A DNA stretch of 64,000 nucleotides, taken from positions 283,776,165-283,840,164 of the forward strand of contig CM061142.1 of assembly GCA_030789695.1 (NCBI GenBank), read 5' to 3'. How positions within the stretch are numbered: position 1 is the first letter of the stretch; each line of letters opens with the position of its first letter. The notes beneath the pieces were generated by a model. It saw only the letters and a program-made list of their open reading frames with translations. It was not told the DNA's origin and made no database searches. A program made the translations under genes and the position numbers. Of this stretch, positions 23,217 to 34,687 are shown piece after piece. This stretch comes from Scilla litardierei (Eukaryota > Streptophyta > Magnoliopsida > Asparagales > Asparagaceae).

Positions 23217-24997
23217 TACATCCCATCAATTCCAAGAAAACTTCCTTTCTCAGAGTCAGCAAATTTAGTAATCCATTGAAAATCTTACTCTAATTGCCAC
23301 TTTCTTAGAAGAAAGTAATTCTTTTGAAATTCAATTTCAAGAATCTAATATGAGTTCATCTTCTATTGCTGGTATATCAAGCGAGCCATGTCACGATGAA
23401 AGCACAATCAGAACATTAACGTGGCTGGAAGCGTGTGCAAAGGAGAGGACGAGTTAGCAATTTTGGATAAATAGAAGGAGGTGGCAGCTAGAGACATGTG
23501 TTTACAGGTTATCTCTATGGAGCCCGAACCACTCTTTTCCCAGTTTTTTCCCAAAATAATTTATCACTCTACCCAATGACTCAGCATCATACCGAGCGTA
23601 GTGCATATCTTTCAGGGAGTAGTTATCAACATGCTATACTTTATTTCACCTATTTTGATGACTACATTTGGAATACTTTTATTGAAAAGAATTTGAGACT
23701 AAATTGGATTAACGTGACTCATCTCTTGCAGGATATAGTTAACTACTTTATAGATATGCTGCGAGTTACGTTGCTAGGATCCAATTTAGTTATTGGGGGA
23801 AGACTACTCGCCGAGGAGAGCAAGGAGCAGATAGAACAACTTCCTTTACTATTAAAAATCCGTGATTTTCCATTTGACCACGGTGTGTTCTTTCCATTAG
23901 TGTAGATGTTTATATGCTCTTTAGGATGCTTGCTTTTGAATAAACTCGTAACCCTTTTTGACATTGAGGACAATATCCATCTTTAGTTGGGGGGAGTGTA
24001 TGATACTTAATGATTTTTTTAAAAAAAAATGCTAGGTGAAAGAAAAGAATAAATCACCAAATCTCATCATTTAAAACTCCTTCACATACTACAAATGCAT
24101 ATGATTATGGATTGATTGAGTTCTAAAAATCGTTTATGGCTTGAATTAATTTTTATTTCTTCATGGAATTACTCATTAATATGCTATTTATAAAAACTTT
24201 CAATTGTCATGATTAATATCCCGAAATAGTTTGAATTCATTTCATGCATGCTATTGTGATGCAACAGCTTAAGTATACACGATTTATTAGAATAGTCTTC
24301 AAGTTGAAGAGGAATTTGACCTTTGTTACTAATTTTTTTGTTCATATTTATGGGTGTTGAGTTTCTTACGAAATTTTTTAAAAAAAAGTAATAAAAAGAG
24401 AAAAAGAAAAAATGCATCGTTCCCTTGAGTTCATTAATTAGCCGGGTCTTCTTGCTTCAGGAAGCATTGGAGATTCACGTCGAAAGATGGATGAATGGGG
24501 AGTGCATTCAAAAAAAGTAGAAAATAAAACTTAGATGATTCGAGTTATTAAGTTCAAGTGGTCTTCTAAGCCTAATGCCCAATGGACGTCTGGCCTAGGA
24601 GTCATTAACTGAAAGCTCGTTACATGGATCATTCTAGGTCGTCAAAAAGAATAAAAAAGAAAAAAGAAATGGTGAATAAACTAAGCAACTTCAATGCACA
24701 TGATTTGAACGATCTTTTTGAGATGCCAATTCCTTGGAAAGAAGAAAACTAGAATATAACGACGTGTTATACATTCGCTTGTTCTAAACGATGCTCTCAT
24801 ATTATTTATTCAAATTAAATTAGAGAAAATATCATGTGATTGATCTTATTCATGGATTGTGTATATTGATGGTCAAAATCATGTTGGAAACTGTAATATT
24901 GAGCCATGCCATTAGTGATTGATAGAATTTATAATTTTATTACTTATCCGATTAATCGTTCTTTTTGCTTGGGACTAGCAAATCGCTAGTTGGGAGG
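23217..24997 (+). mobile_element. Array internal region I3, 5' deleted
   Basis: Starts in the last third of the gag-like frame, which ends at about 23580. It holds ORF2 (23576-23905), a hairpin (GACATTGAGGACAAT, slightly degenerate) near 23960, a purine tract, an A-rich stretch (24376-24412) and the polypurine tract AGTTGGGAGG before L3. It has no primer site because of the deletion shared with L2. Confidence 0.8.
23576..23905 (+). CDS. Small array ORF2, second copy
   Basis: 109 codons from ATG 23576 to the stop at 23903-23905, same start overlap and C-terminal FDHGVFFPLV as the copy at 21505. Compared with that copy it has Leu for Met/Phe in GVTLLGS and Glu-Glu-Ser for Lys-Lys-Arg after LLA. 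Function unknown. Confidence 0.4.
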   Translation: MTQHHTERSAYLSGSSYQHAILYFTYFDDYIWNTFIEKNLRLNWINVTHLLQDIVNYFIDMLRVTLLGSNLVIGGRLLAEESKEQIEQLPLLLKIRDFPFDHGVFFPLV

Positions 24998-26728
24998 TGT
25001 GATTCGGGAAGAATATTGCATAATTAACCCCTCATCTAGCACCATTTTGTGTGTATATGATGCTTAATTGGTCTCTAATGCGATCATATTAGATTATTAT
25101 TAATCATTAGAAGAATCTCTCATTCTATGCACAAAACAGCAATATACTGAGTATTTCTGTCCGTTTTCTATTTTTCATCGAAGATCTCAATCTCACGATT
25201 CCAACGATAATTTATTTGTATTTTTCTGAGATCTGTGCTAATTTCTATGAATTTTTGAATGCAGAATGCCATTTAAAATGCGGAAATACGCAAAAAATAC
25301 GGTAAAATATGGTGTATATACGCCGTCGTCCGATCGGTGATGCCATGTGGCATCATCCCAACGACTCCCGCTCAAATCCAACGGCTCAGCAGAGTAGCGA
25401 CGCGGCGACTTTACGACCGTTCGATCGAGATCGAACGGATTACGCAGTGCCTTAACACAGCAGCAGAGAAGGCAACGCGACATCAAACTAGACCGTCGGA
25501 TTACGTTCGAACGGCTTGCTGCGAAGATCGAAATCGGAGCGGATCCGATCAAATGGGACACGTGGCAGCGCAACTGTTAATCCCGCATTTTGAATGGACG
25601 GTTGAGATCGTCTTCGAGGTGGGCTCGGAAGCGGATGCGGGCATGTGACTTTTAAAGCCTACGTGGCGGCTCCACATTCGATCCCGCCTGGATCGGACGG
25701 CTGAGGATTGCGACGGCTCTGCAGGTTGGGTTTTAGCGGCTATTGGAGCGGGTTTAGATCCGCTAAGCTATTAATACCCGTAATCTCCCTATAAAAGCGT
25801 GTTCTAGGGTTTTGGGGGGTATTCTTGCGTATTTGGGGCACTAAGAGCCGTATTTTGGGGTGAGATTTGGAGGCCCAAGTGACAGAGGCCAGAGCTATCA
25901 TCTGAAGGAGATCTAGGGTCTATTTAGAGAGATTTGGTGATATTTTTCCAATCTTTAACCTTGTATTTCACGTATTTGGCTTGTATTTGGAGTATTAGTC
26001 ACGTATTTTGAGACTTTGAGCAGTATTTATCTATGAATATTGTTTATTTTCTCTCCATGCGTGGTTGATCTCTATATGTGTTTGTGTTGATGTAGTTAGG
26101 GTGTTGTAATCATTGATTTCAATATCGTTTCGCCCTATATTCACGTTATATTGCATATTTCATTGATTTCTACATATATCTTGTTTGGGTATGTTATACG
26201 GAGACGTGTGCTTGCTTGAATCGAATATGTTCTTTGCTGACTTATTCGTGATGTGATCTGAGAGGATGTATCGTGACCCGAGAGGGCACTTTTCCGTATT
26301 TTCTTCATGAAATTGATTATATACGTGATTGCTCTTTGGCACGTTTTTATGCGCTTTATCGCCGCACTTTCCGACGTTCTCATACCCTTGCAGGGTGAAA
26401 TGTTGAGTTATAAAAAAGATATTAATAATCATTGATTGCACATACCCTAACGAATCACTACCAATACTTACTCTCCATATTAGTACCCTAGTATAAAATT
26501 CATTGTAGCTATCGTAGGACTTGCTTTTATTATTTTAAACCGTCAACACCATTTCTTATATCTCTGATAGGTGTTTATTTATTATCACTTTAGTACTCTT
26601 TATAAACTGAAGTTGGTGGTTTTTCAGGTCAGTTGTCCCGTGGATACGATACTTGGACTCACCATGATTATTACTTGTTCGACCCCCTACACATGGAAGT
26701 AGTGCTCATACATTTTGAGACGAGTCAA
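24998..26728 (+). repeat. Array LTR L3
   Basis: Full-length LTR, TGTGATTCGG to about GAGTCA. TATA box TATAAAAG at 25790-25797, then AGGGTTTTGGGG. The primer site just downstream (26735-26752) reads TGGCACCGTTGACATGGA and is degraded. Confidence 0.85.
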
Positions 26729-26887
26729 GTTTTTGGCACCGTTGACATGGATAACAGTACTTGTGATTTACGATTTCAGTTCGTATGGAGGAACATTCGG
26801 TGTGATCCTTCCATCTTATAGTTTAGGATTTTTATTAGTTTTTGTTGTTTTGTTTTCTCTTTAACAAAATTCAACAAAGTGGAATAC

Positions 26888-27676
26888 ATGAATTTCTATT
26901 GCACAAACAATTGGTATGAAGCAGAGTATGAAGTTGCACACAAGCATATGATGTAGAAGCTTAAGATCGTTAATTTTAATCAGAGAGATTCTGAAACATT
27001 CTTTCAGGCCTGGAGGAGGTTCACGGACATAGTATTGAGCTATCCGCAGCATAGGTACACAAAGAAAGAGCTTATGGAGTCCTTCTTATTTGGACTACGA
27101 CCATAGCTGCGGGAATTTTTGGGAGTCATAACGCCAACAGAGGCATGGAAATACATGGAGTCCTTACATGAGAATGATCAGACCATTAATAAGACTTCAG
27201 ATCGTGATTCAACGGATCCTTCATGCCTTGATCAAGGAGAGCAAAGCATAGACATACCATTGCAACCCTTGAAAGAGGAAGTTTATTTGCTCTTTCAGAC
27301 ACAGGAGGCTACATCCCATCAATTCCAAAGAATACTTCCTTGCTCGGAGTTGGCAAATTCAGCAATCCATTGAAAATCTTACTCTGATTGCCACTTTCTT
27401 AGATGAAAGTAATTATTTTGAAATTCAATTTCAAGAATCTAATATGAGTTCATCTTCTATTGCATGCATATCGAGCAAGCCATGTCACGATGAAAGAACA
27501 AATCAGAACATTAACGTGGCTGGAAGCGTGTGCAAAGGAGAGGACGAGCTATCAATTTTGGATAACTAGGAGGAGGAGACAGCTAGGGACATGTGTTTAG
27601 AGATTATCGCTATGGAGCCCGTACCACTATTTCCCCCCAGTTTTTTTCCAAAATCGCTTATCCCTCTCCCCAATGA
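26888..27676 (+). pseudogene. Athila-like gag remnant of the array element (best copy)
   Basis: Reads MNFYCTNNWYEAEYEVAHKH near the start. After a stop at about 26954 comes FFQAWRRFTDIVLSYPQH, which resembles the capsid motif of Athila/Tat gag (an EAWERFK..L..CPHHG-type segment). Next is an open stretch from 27119 (MGVITPTEAWKYMESLHEN). One extra A near 27327 shifts the frame; the continuation (IQQSIENLTLI, EPCHDE, CKGEDEL) runs to the stop overlapping ORF2. No zinc knuckle, protease or polymerase follows, so the element depends on others for mobility. The gag assignment is inference from this one motif plus position after the primer site. Confidence 0.55.
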
Positions 27677-28002
27677 CTGAGCATCATACCAAGCATAGTG
27701 CATATCTTTCAGGGAGTAGTCATCAACATGCTTTACTTTATTTCACCTATTTTGATGACTATATTTGGAATACTTTTATTGAAAAGAATTTGAGACTAAA
27801 TTGGATTGACATGACTCATCTCTTACAGGATATAGTTAACTACTTTATACAGATGCTGGGAGTTATGTTGCTAGGATCCAGTTTAGTTAGTGGAGGAAGA
27901 CTACTCGCCGAGGAGTGCAAGGATCAGATAGAACAATTTCCTTCACCATTAAAGATCCGTGATCCGTCGTTTGACCACGGTGTGTTCTTTCCATTAGCGT
28001 AG
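27673..28002 (+). CDS. Small array ORF2, third copy
   Basis: 109 codons; starts at ATG 27673 overlapping the gag-like stop (ATGACTGA), ends FDHGVFFPLA. The copies in I2, I3 and I4 are the same length without indels. In I5 the ATG is AAG and a TGA interrupts the VSGG motif. Function unknown. Confidence 0.4.
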   Translation: MTEHHTKHSAYLSGSSHQHALLYFTYFDDYIWNTFIEKNLRLNWIDMTHLLQDIVNYFIQMLGVMLLGSSLVSGGRLLAEECKDQIEQFPSPLKIRDPSFDHGVFFPLA

Positions 28003-29056
28003 ATTTTTATAGGCTCTTTAGGATGCTTGCTTTTGAATAAACACGTACCCCTTTTGACATTGAGAACAATGTCCATCTTTAGTTGGGGAGTGTATGAGAC
28101 TTTAGGATTTTTTTTTAAAAAACAAGGCGAAAGAAAAGAATAAATCACCAATTCTCATCATTTAAAACTCCTTCACATACCACAAATGCGGATGATTAAG
28201 CATTGATTGAGTTCTAAAAATCGTTTAGGGCTTGAATTAATTTTTATTTCTTCATGGAATTACTCATTAATATGCTATTTCTGAAAACTTTCAATTTCCA
28301 TGATTAATATCACGAAATAGTTTGAATACATTTCGTGCATGCTATTGTGAAGCAACATCTTAAGTATACACGATTTATTAGAATATTCTTCAAGTTGAAG
28401 AGGAATTTGGCCTTTCTTACTAATATTTTTGTTCATATTTATGGGTGTTGAGTTTCTTACGAAAAAAATAAAAAAAGTAATAAAAATATAAAAAGAAAAA
28501 ATGCATCGTTCCCTTGGGTTCATCAATTAGCCAGGTCTTCATGCCTCAGGAAGCATTGGAGATTCGCGTCGAAAGATGGATGAATGTGGAGTGCATTCAA
28601 AAAAAGGAGAAAATAAAACTTAAATGATTCGAATTATTAAGTTCGAGGGGATCTTCTAAGCCAAATGCCCAAAGGTCGTCTGGCCTAGGAGTAATTAATT
28701 GAAAGCTCGTTACATGGATCATTCTAAGTCGTCAAAAAGAAAAAAATAAAAAAAGAGATGGCGAATAAACTAAGCAACTTCAATGCCCATTATTTGAACG
28801 ATCTTTTTACATGCCAATTCCTTGGAAATAGGAACATTAGAATATAACGACGTGTTATACTTTCGCTTGCGCAAAACGATGCTCGCATGCTATTTATTCA
28901 AAGTAAATTAGTGAAAAAATCATGTGATTGATCTTATTCATGGATTATGTGTGTATATTGATGGTCAAAATCATGTTGGAAACCGTATTATTGAGCCATG
29001 CCATAAGTGATTGATATAATTGATAATTTTATTAATCATCTGATTTAATCGCTCTT

Positions 29057-29089
29057 TTTGCTAGGGACTAGCAAATCGCTAGTTGGGGG
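29057..29089 (+). promoter_or_regulatory. Hairpin plus polypurine tract before array LTR L4
   Basis: TTTGCTAG (29057-29064), loop GGA, CTAGCAAA (29068-29075) form a perfect 8-bp stem. The tract AGTTGGGGG (29081-29089) abuts the LTR start. The same arrangement precedes L2 and L5; in L1 and L3 the stem carries single changes. Confidence 0.75.
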
Positions 29090-30821
29090 TGTGATTTGGG
29101 AAGAATATTGCATAATTAACCACTCATCAAGCACCATTTTACGTGTATACGATGCTTAATTGGTCTCTAAAGCGATCGTATATAGATTATTATTAATCAT
29201 TAGAAGAATCTCTCATTCTATGCATAAAACATCAATATACTGAGTATTTCTGTCCTTTTTTATATTTTGTGCGAAGATCTCGATCTCATGATTCCAACGA
29301 CTATTTACTTGTATTTTTCTGAGATCTGTGCTAATTTCTATGAATTTTTGAATGCAGAATACCATTTAAAATACATAAATATGCAAGAAATACGGCAACT
29401 TATGGTGTATATACGCCGCCGCCCGATCGGTGATGCTATGTGGCATCATCCCAACGACTCCTGCTCAAATCCAACAGCTCAGCGGAGCAGCAACGAGGCG
29501 ACCTTACGACCGTTCGATCGAGATCGAATGGATTACGCAGCGCCTCCATATAGCAGCGGAGAGGGCGACGCGGCATCAAAAAAGACCGTCGGATTACGAT
29601 CCAACGGCCAGCAGCGCAGATCGAAATCAGAGCAGATCCGATCAAATGGGACTCGTGGCAGTGCAACGGTTAATCCTACATTTTGAATGGACGGTCGAGA
29701 TCGTCTCCGAGCTGGGCTCGGAAGCAGATGAGGGCGTACGACTTTTAAAGCCCACGTGGGGGCTCCACGTTCGATCCCGCCTGGATCGGACGGCTGAGGA
29801 TTGCAGCGGCTCTGCGGGTTGGGTTTTAGCGGCTATTAGCGCGTGTTTGGACCCGCTTAGCTATTAATACTCGCAATCTCCCTATATAAGCGTATTCTAG
29901 GGTTTTGGGGGTATTCTTGCGTATTTGGGGCTCTAGGAGACGTATTTTCGCGTGAGATTTGGAGGCCCTGGAGACAGAGGCCAGACCTATCATCTGAAGG
30001 AGATCTAGGGTCTATTTGGAGAGATTTGGTGATATTTTTCCTATCTTTAGCCTTTTATTTCATGTATTTGGCTTGTATTTGGAGTATTTGTCACGTATTT
30101 TGAGACTTTGAGCATGTATTTGTCTATGAATATTGCTTATTTTCTCTCCATGCGTGGTTGATCTCTATATGTGTTGGTGTTGATGTAGTTAGGGTGTTGT
30201 AATCATTGATTTCAATATATTTTCTTCCTATATTCATGTTATATTGCGTATTTCATTGATTTCTACATAAATCTTGTTTGGGTATCTTATACGGAGATGT
30301 GGGCATGCTTGAATCGAATATGTTCTTTGCGGACTTATTCGTGATGTGATCCGAGAGGATGTATCATAACCTGAGAGGGCACTTGTGCGTATTTTCTTCA
30401 TGAAATCGATGATATACGTGATTACTCTTTGACATGTTTTTATGCACTTTATTGCCACACTTTCCGCCATTCTTATACCCTTGCGGGGTGAAACATTGAG
30501 TTATAGAAAAGATATTAATAACCATTGATTGCCCATACCCTAACGAAATCACTACCAACACATACTCTCCATATTAGTACCCTAGTATCTAATTCACTGT
30601 AACTATCGCATGACTTTCTTTTATTATTTCAAACCATCGACACCATTTCTTATATCTCTAATAGGTGGTTGTTTATTATCGTTTTAATACTCTTTATAAA
30701 CTGAAGGTCGTGGCTTTTCAAGTCAGTTATCATGTGGATACGATACCTGGACTCAACAGGATTATTACTTGTTCGATCTCCTACACTTAGAAGTAGCTAT
30801 CACACATTTTGAGACGAGTCA
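29090..30821 (+). repeat. Array LTR L4
   Basis: Full-length LTR (about 1.73 kb). TATA box TATATAAG at 29883-29890. The perfect tRNA-Asp primer site TGGCGCCGTTGCCGGGGA at 30828-30845 follows, making this the best promoter/primer pair in the array. Confidence 0.87.
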
Positions 30822-33178
30822 AGTATTTGGCGCCGTTGCCGGGGATAACAGTACTTGTGATCTACGATTTCAGTTCGTATGTAGGAACATTCGGTGAGAT
30901 CCTTCCATCTTATAGTTTAGGATTTTTATTAGTTTTCTTTGTTTTGTTTTCTCTTTAAAAAATTCAACAAAATAGAATACTTGAATTTCTATTGCACAAA
31001 CAATTGGTATGATGCATAGTGTGACGTTGCACACAAGCATAGGATGGAGAAGCGTAAGATCATTAATTTTAATCAGAGAGATTGTGAAACCTTCTTTCAT
31101 GACTGGAGGAGGTTCACAGATATTGTATTGAGCTAACCGCAGAATGGGTACACAAAGAAAGAGCTTATAGAGTCCTTCTTATCTGGCCTACGACCACGGG
31201 TGCAGTAATTTTTGGGAGTCATGACGCCGACAGAGGAGTGGAAATACATGGAGTCCTTACTTGAGAATGATCAGACCATTAATGAGACTTCAGAGCATGA
31301 CTCAACGGAGCCTTCATGCCTTGATCAAGGAGAGCAAAGCGTAAACGTACCATTGCAACCTTGGAAAGAGTAAGTTTATTTGCTATTCAGACACATGAGG
31401 CTACATCCCATCAATTCTAAGAAAACTTCTTTGCTCGGAGTCGGAAAATTCAGCAATCCATTGAAAATCTTACTCTGATTGCGACTTGCTTAGAAGAAAG
31501 TAATTCTTTTGAAATTCAATTTCAAGAATCTAATACGATTTCATCTCCTATTGTAGGTATATCGAGCGTGCCATGTCACGATGAAAGCACAAATCAGAAC
31601 ATTAACGTGGATGGAAGCGTGTGCAAAGGAGAGGACGAGCTAGCAATTTTGGATAAACAGGATGAGGAGACAGCTAAGGCCATGTGTTTAGAGATTATCG
31701 CTACGGAGCCCGAACCACTCTTTCCCCTAGTTTTTTTCCCAAAATCATTTATCCATCTCCCCAAAGACTGAGCATCATACCGAGCGCAGTGCATATCATT
31801 CAGGGAGTAGCCATCAACGTGCATTACTTTATTTCACCTATTTTGATGACTACATTTGGAATACTTTTATTGAAAAGAATTTGAGACTAAATTGGATTGA
31901 CGTGACTCATTTCTTGCAGGATATAGTTAACTACTTTATAGAAATGCTGGAAGTTACGTTGCTGGAATCCAGTTTTGTTAGTTGAGGAAGACTACTCGCC
32001 GAGGAGCGCAATGACCAGATAGAACAACTTCCTTCACCATTAAAGATCAGTGATCCGCCATTTGACCACGGTGTGTTCTTTCCATTAGCGTTGATTTTTA
32101 TATGCTCTTTAAGATGCTTGCTTTTGAATAAATGCGTACCCCTTTGACTTTGAGGACAATGTCAATCTTTAGTTGGAGGGAGTGTATGAGATTTTAGGAT
32201 TTTTTTTAAAAAACAAGTCGAAAGAAAAGAATAAATCACCAATTCTCATCATTTAAAACTCCTTCACATACCACAAATGCGGATAATTATGCATTGATTG
32301 AGTTCTAAAAATCGTCTATGGCTTGAATTAATTTTTATTTCTTCATGGAATTACTCATTAATATGCTATTTATGAAAACTTTCAATTGCCATGATTAATA
32401 TCTCGAAATAGTTTGAATTCATTTCATGCATGCTATTGTGATGCAACAGCTTAAGTATACACGATTTATTAGAAAAGTCATCAAGTTGAAGAGGAATTTG
32501 GCCTTTGTTACTAATGCTTTTAATTATATTTATGGGTGTTGAGTTTCTTATGAAAAAATTTAAAAAAAGTAAAAAAAAAGAGAAAAAGAAAAAAATACAT
32601 CGTCTCCTTGAGTTCATTAATTAGCCGGGTCTTCGTCCCTCATGAAGTATTGGAGATTCGCGTCGAAAGATGGATGAATGTGGAGTGCATTTAAAAAAGG
32701 AGAAATTAAAACTTAGATGATTCGAGTTATTAAGTTCGAGGGGCTCTTCTAAGCCTAATGCCCGAAGGTCGTCTAGCCTAGGAATTATTAACTGAAAGCT
32801 CGTTACATGGATCATTCTACGTCGTCAAAAAGAAAAAAACAAAAAAGAAATGGTGAATAAACTAAGCAACTTCAATGACCATGATTTGAACGATCTTTTT
32901 GAGATGCCAATTCCTTGGAAATAAGAAAACTAGAATAAAATGACGTGTTATACTTTCGCTTGCACAAAACGATGCTCGCATGTTATTTAATCAAATTAAA
33001 TTAGAGAAAATATCATGTGATTGATCGTATTCATGGATTGTGTATATTGATGGTCAAAATCATGTTGGAAACCGTATTATTGAGCCATGCCATAAGTGAT
33101 TGATAGAATTTATAATTTTATTAATCATCCGATCTAGTCGCTCTTTTTGCTAGGGACTAGCAAATCGCTAGTTGGGGG
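30822..33178 (+). mobile_element. Array internal region I5
   Basis: Perfect primer site, then a gag-like frame from about 30972 whose ATG codons are lost (ATAGAATACTTG) and which contains stops and a frameshift. From 31413 the frame is open (ARSRKIQQSIENLTLI ... FIHLPKD) to the TGA at 31768-31770. ORF2 is broken here: its ATG is AAG and a TGA lies near 31984. Hairpin, A-rich tract (32555-32600) and polypurine tract AGTTGGGGG before L5 are present. Confidence 0.8.
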
Positions 33179-34687
33179 TGTGATTCGGGAAGAATATTGC
33201 ATAATTAACCCCTCATATAGCACCATTTTATGTGTATATGATGCTTAATTGGTCTCTAATGCGGTCGTATTTAGATTATTATTAATCATTAGAAGTATCT
33301 CTCATTCTATGCATAAAACATCAATCTACTGAGTATTTCCGACCTTTTTGTATTTTTTTGTACGAAGATCTCGATCTCACGATTCCAACGACTATTTATT
33401 TGTATTTTTCTGATATCTGTGCTAATTTCTATGAATTTTTGAATGCAGAATACCATTTAAAATGCAGAAATACGCAAGATATACGGCAAAACACAGTGTA
33501 TATATGTTGCCGCCCGATCGGTGACGCCACATAGCATCATAGCAACGACTCCCGCTTAAATCCAACGGCTCAGTGGAGCAGCGACGCGGCGACTTTACCA
33601 CCGTTCGATCGAGATCGAACGGATTACGCTGCGCCTCAACACAGCAGCAGAGAGGCCGACACGGCATCAAACTAGACCGGCGGATTACGATCCAACGGCC
33701 TGCAGCGCTGATCGAAATCGGAGCAGATCCGATCAAATGGGACACGTGGCATCGCAACGGTTAATCCCGCATTTTGAATCGACGGTCGAGATCCTCTCCG
33801 TGCTGGGCTCGGAAGCGAATGCGGGCGCGCGACTTTTAAAGCCCACGTGGCGGCTCCACGTTCGATCCCGCCTGGATCGGATGGCTGAGGATTGCAGCGG
33901 CTCTACGGGTTGGGTTTTAGCGACTATTAGAGCAGGTTTGGAACCGCTAAGCTATTAATACTCGCAATCTCCCTATATAAGCGTATTCTAGGGTTTTGGG
34001 AGGTATTCTTGCGTATTTGGGGCTCTAGGAACCACATTTTGGTGTGAGATTTAGAGTCCTTGGAGACAGAGGCCAGAGCTATCATCTGAAGGAGATATAG
34101 GGTCTATTTGGACAGATTTGGTGATATTTTTCCTATCTTTAGCCTTCTATTTCACGTATTTGGCTTGTATTTGGTGTATTTGTCACGTATTTTGAGACTT
34201 TGAGCATGTATTTGTCTATGAATATTGTTTATTTTCTCTCCATGCATGGTTGATCTTTATATGTGTTGGAGTTGATGTAGTTAGGGTATTGTAATCATTG
34301 ATTTCAATATCCTTCCGCCCTATATTCATGTTATATTGCGTATTTCATTGATTTCTACATATATCTTGTTTGGGTATGTTATATGGAGACGTATGCATGT
34401 TTGAATCGAATATGTTCTTTGCAGACTTATTCGTGATGCGATCCGAGAGGATGTATCGTAACCCGAGAGGGCACTTGTGCGTATTTTCTTCAGGAAATCG
34501 ATGTTATACGTGATTACTCTTTGGCATGTTTTTATGCGCTTTATCGCCACACTTTCCGACGTTCTTATACCCTTGCGGGGTGAAACGTTGAGTTATAGAA
34601 AATATATTAATAATCATTGATTGCACATACCCTAACGAAATCACTACCAACACATTCTCTCCATATTAGTACCAAAGTATCGAATTT
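33179..34687 (+). repeat. Array LTR L5, 3' truncated
   Basis: Starts TGTGATTCGGG; TATA box TATATAAG at 33974-33981. Homology to the other LTRs stops within ...GTATCGAATT at about 34687, some 220 bp before the expected end, and unrelated AT-rich DNA follows. The array therefore has no intact right border. Confidence 0.85.

Larger units (their letters stand above)
26729..29089 (+). mobile_element. Array internal region I4
   Basis: A complete internal region: degraded primer site, gag-like frame (26888-27676), ORF2 (27673-28002), hairpin GACATTGAGAACAATGTC with purine tract near 28055-28090, an A-rich stretch (28465-28500), and a hairpin with polypurine tract at 29057-29089. This is the clearest unit for reading the overall layout of the element. 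Confidence 0.85.
17127..34687 (+). repeat. Tandem array of a non-autonomous Athila-like LTR element
   Basis: A landmark sequence (AATTCCAAGAAAACTTCC) recurs near 17128, 21155, 23228, 27322 (as a variant) and 31414, giving periods of about 4.03, 2.07, 4.09 and 4.09 kb. Each full period is one LTR (about 1.72 kb) plus one internal region (about 2.3 kb), all plus strand. LTR identity rests on TG starts right after a polypurine tract, TATATAAG promoters, and tRNA-Asp primer sites (TGGCGCCGTTGCCGGGGA, perfect at 30828-30845). The first internal region and the last LTR are both cut, so the array was truncated or rearranged at both ends. Confidence 0.9.
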
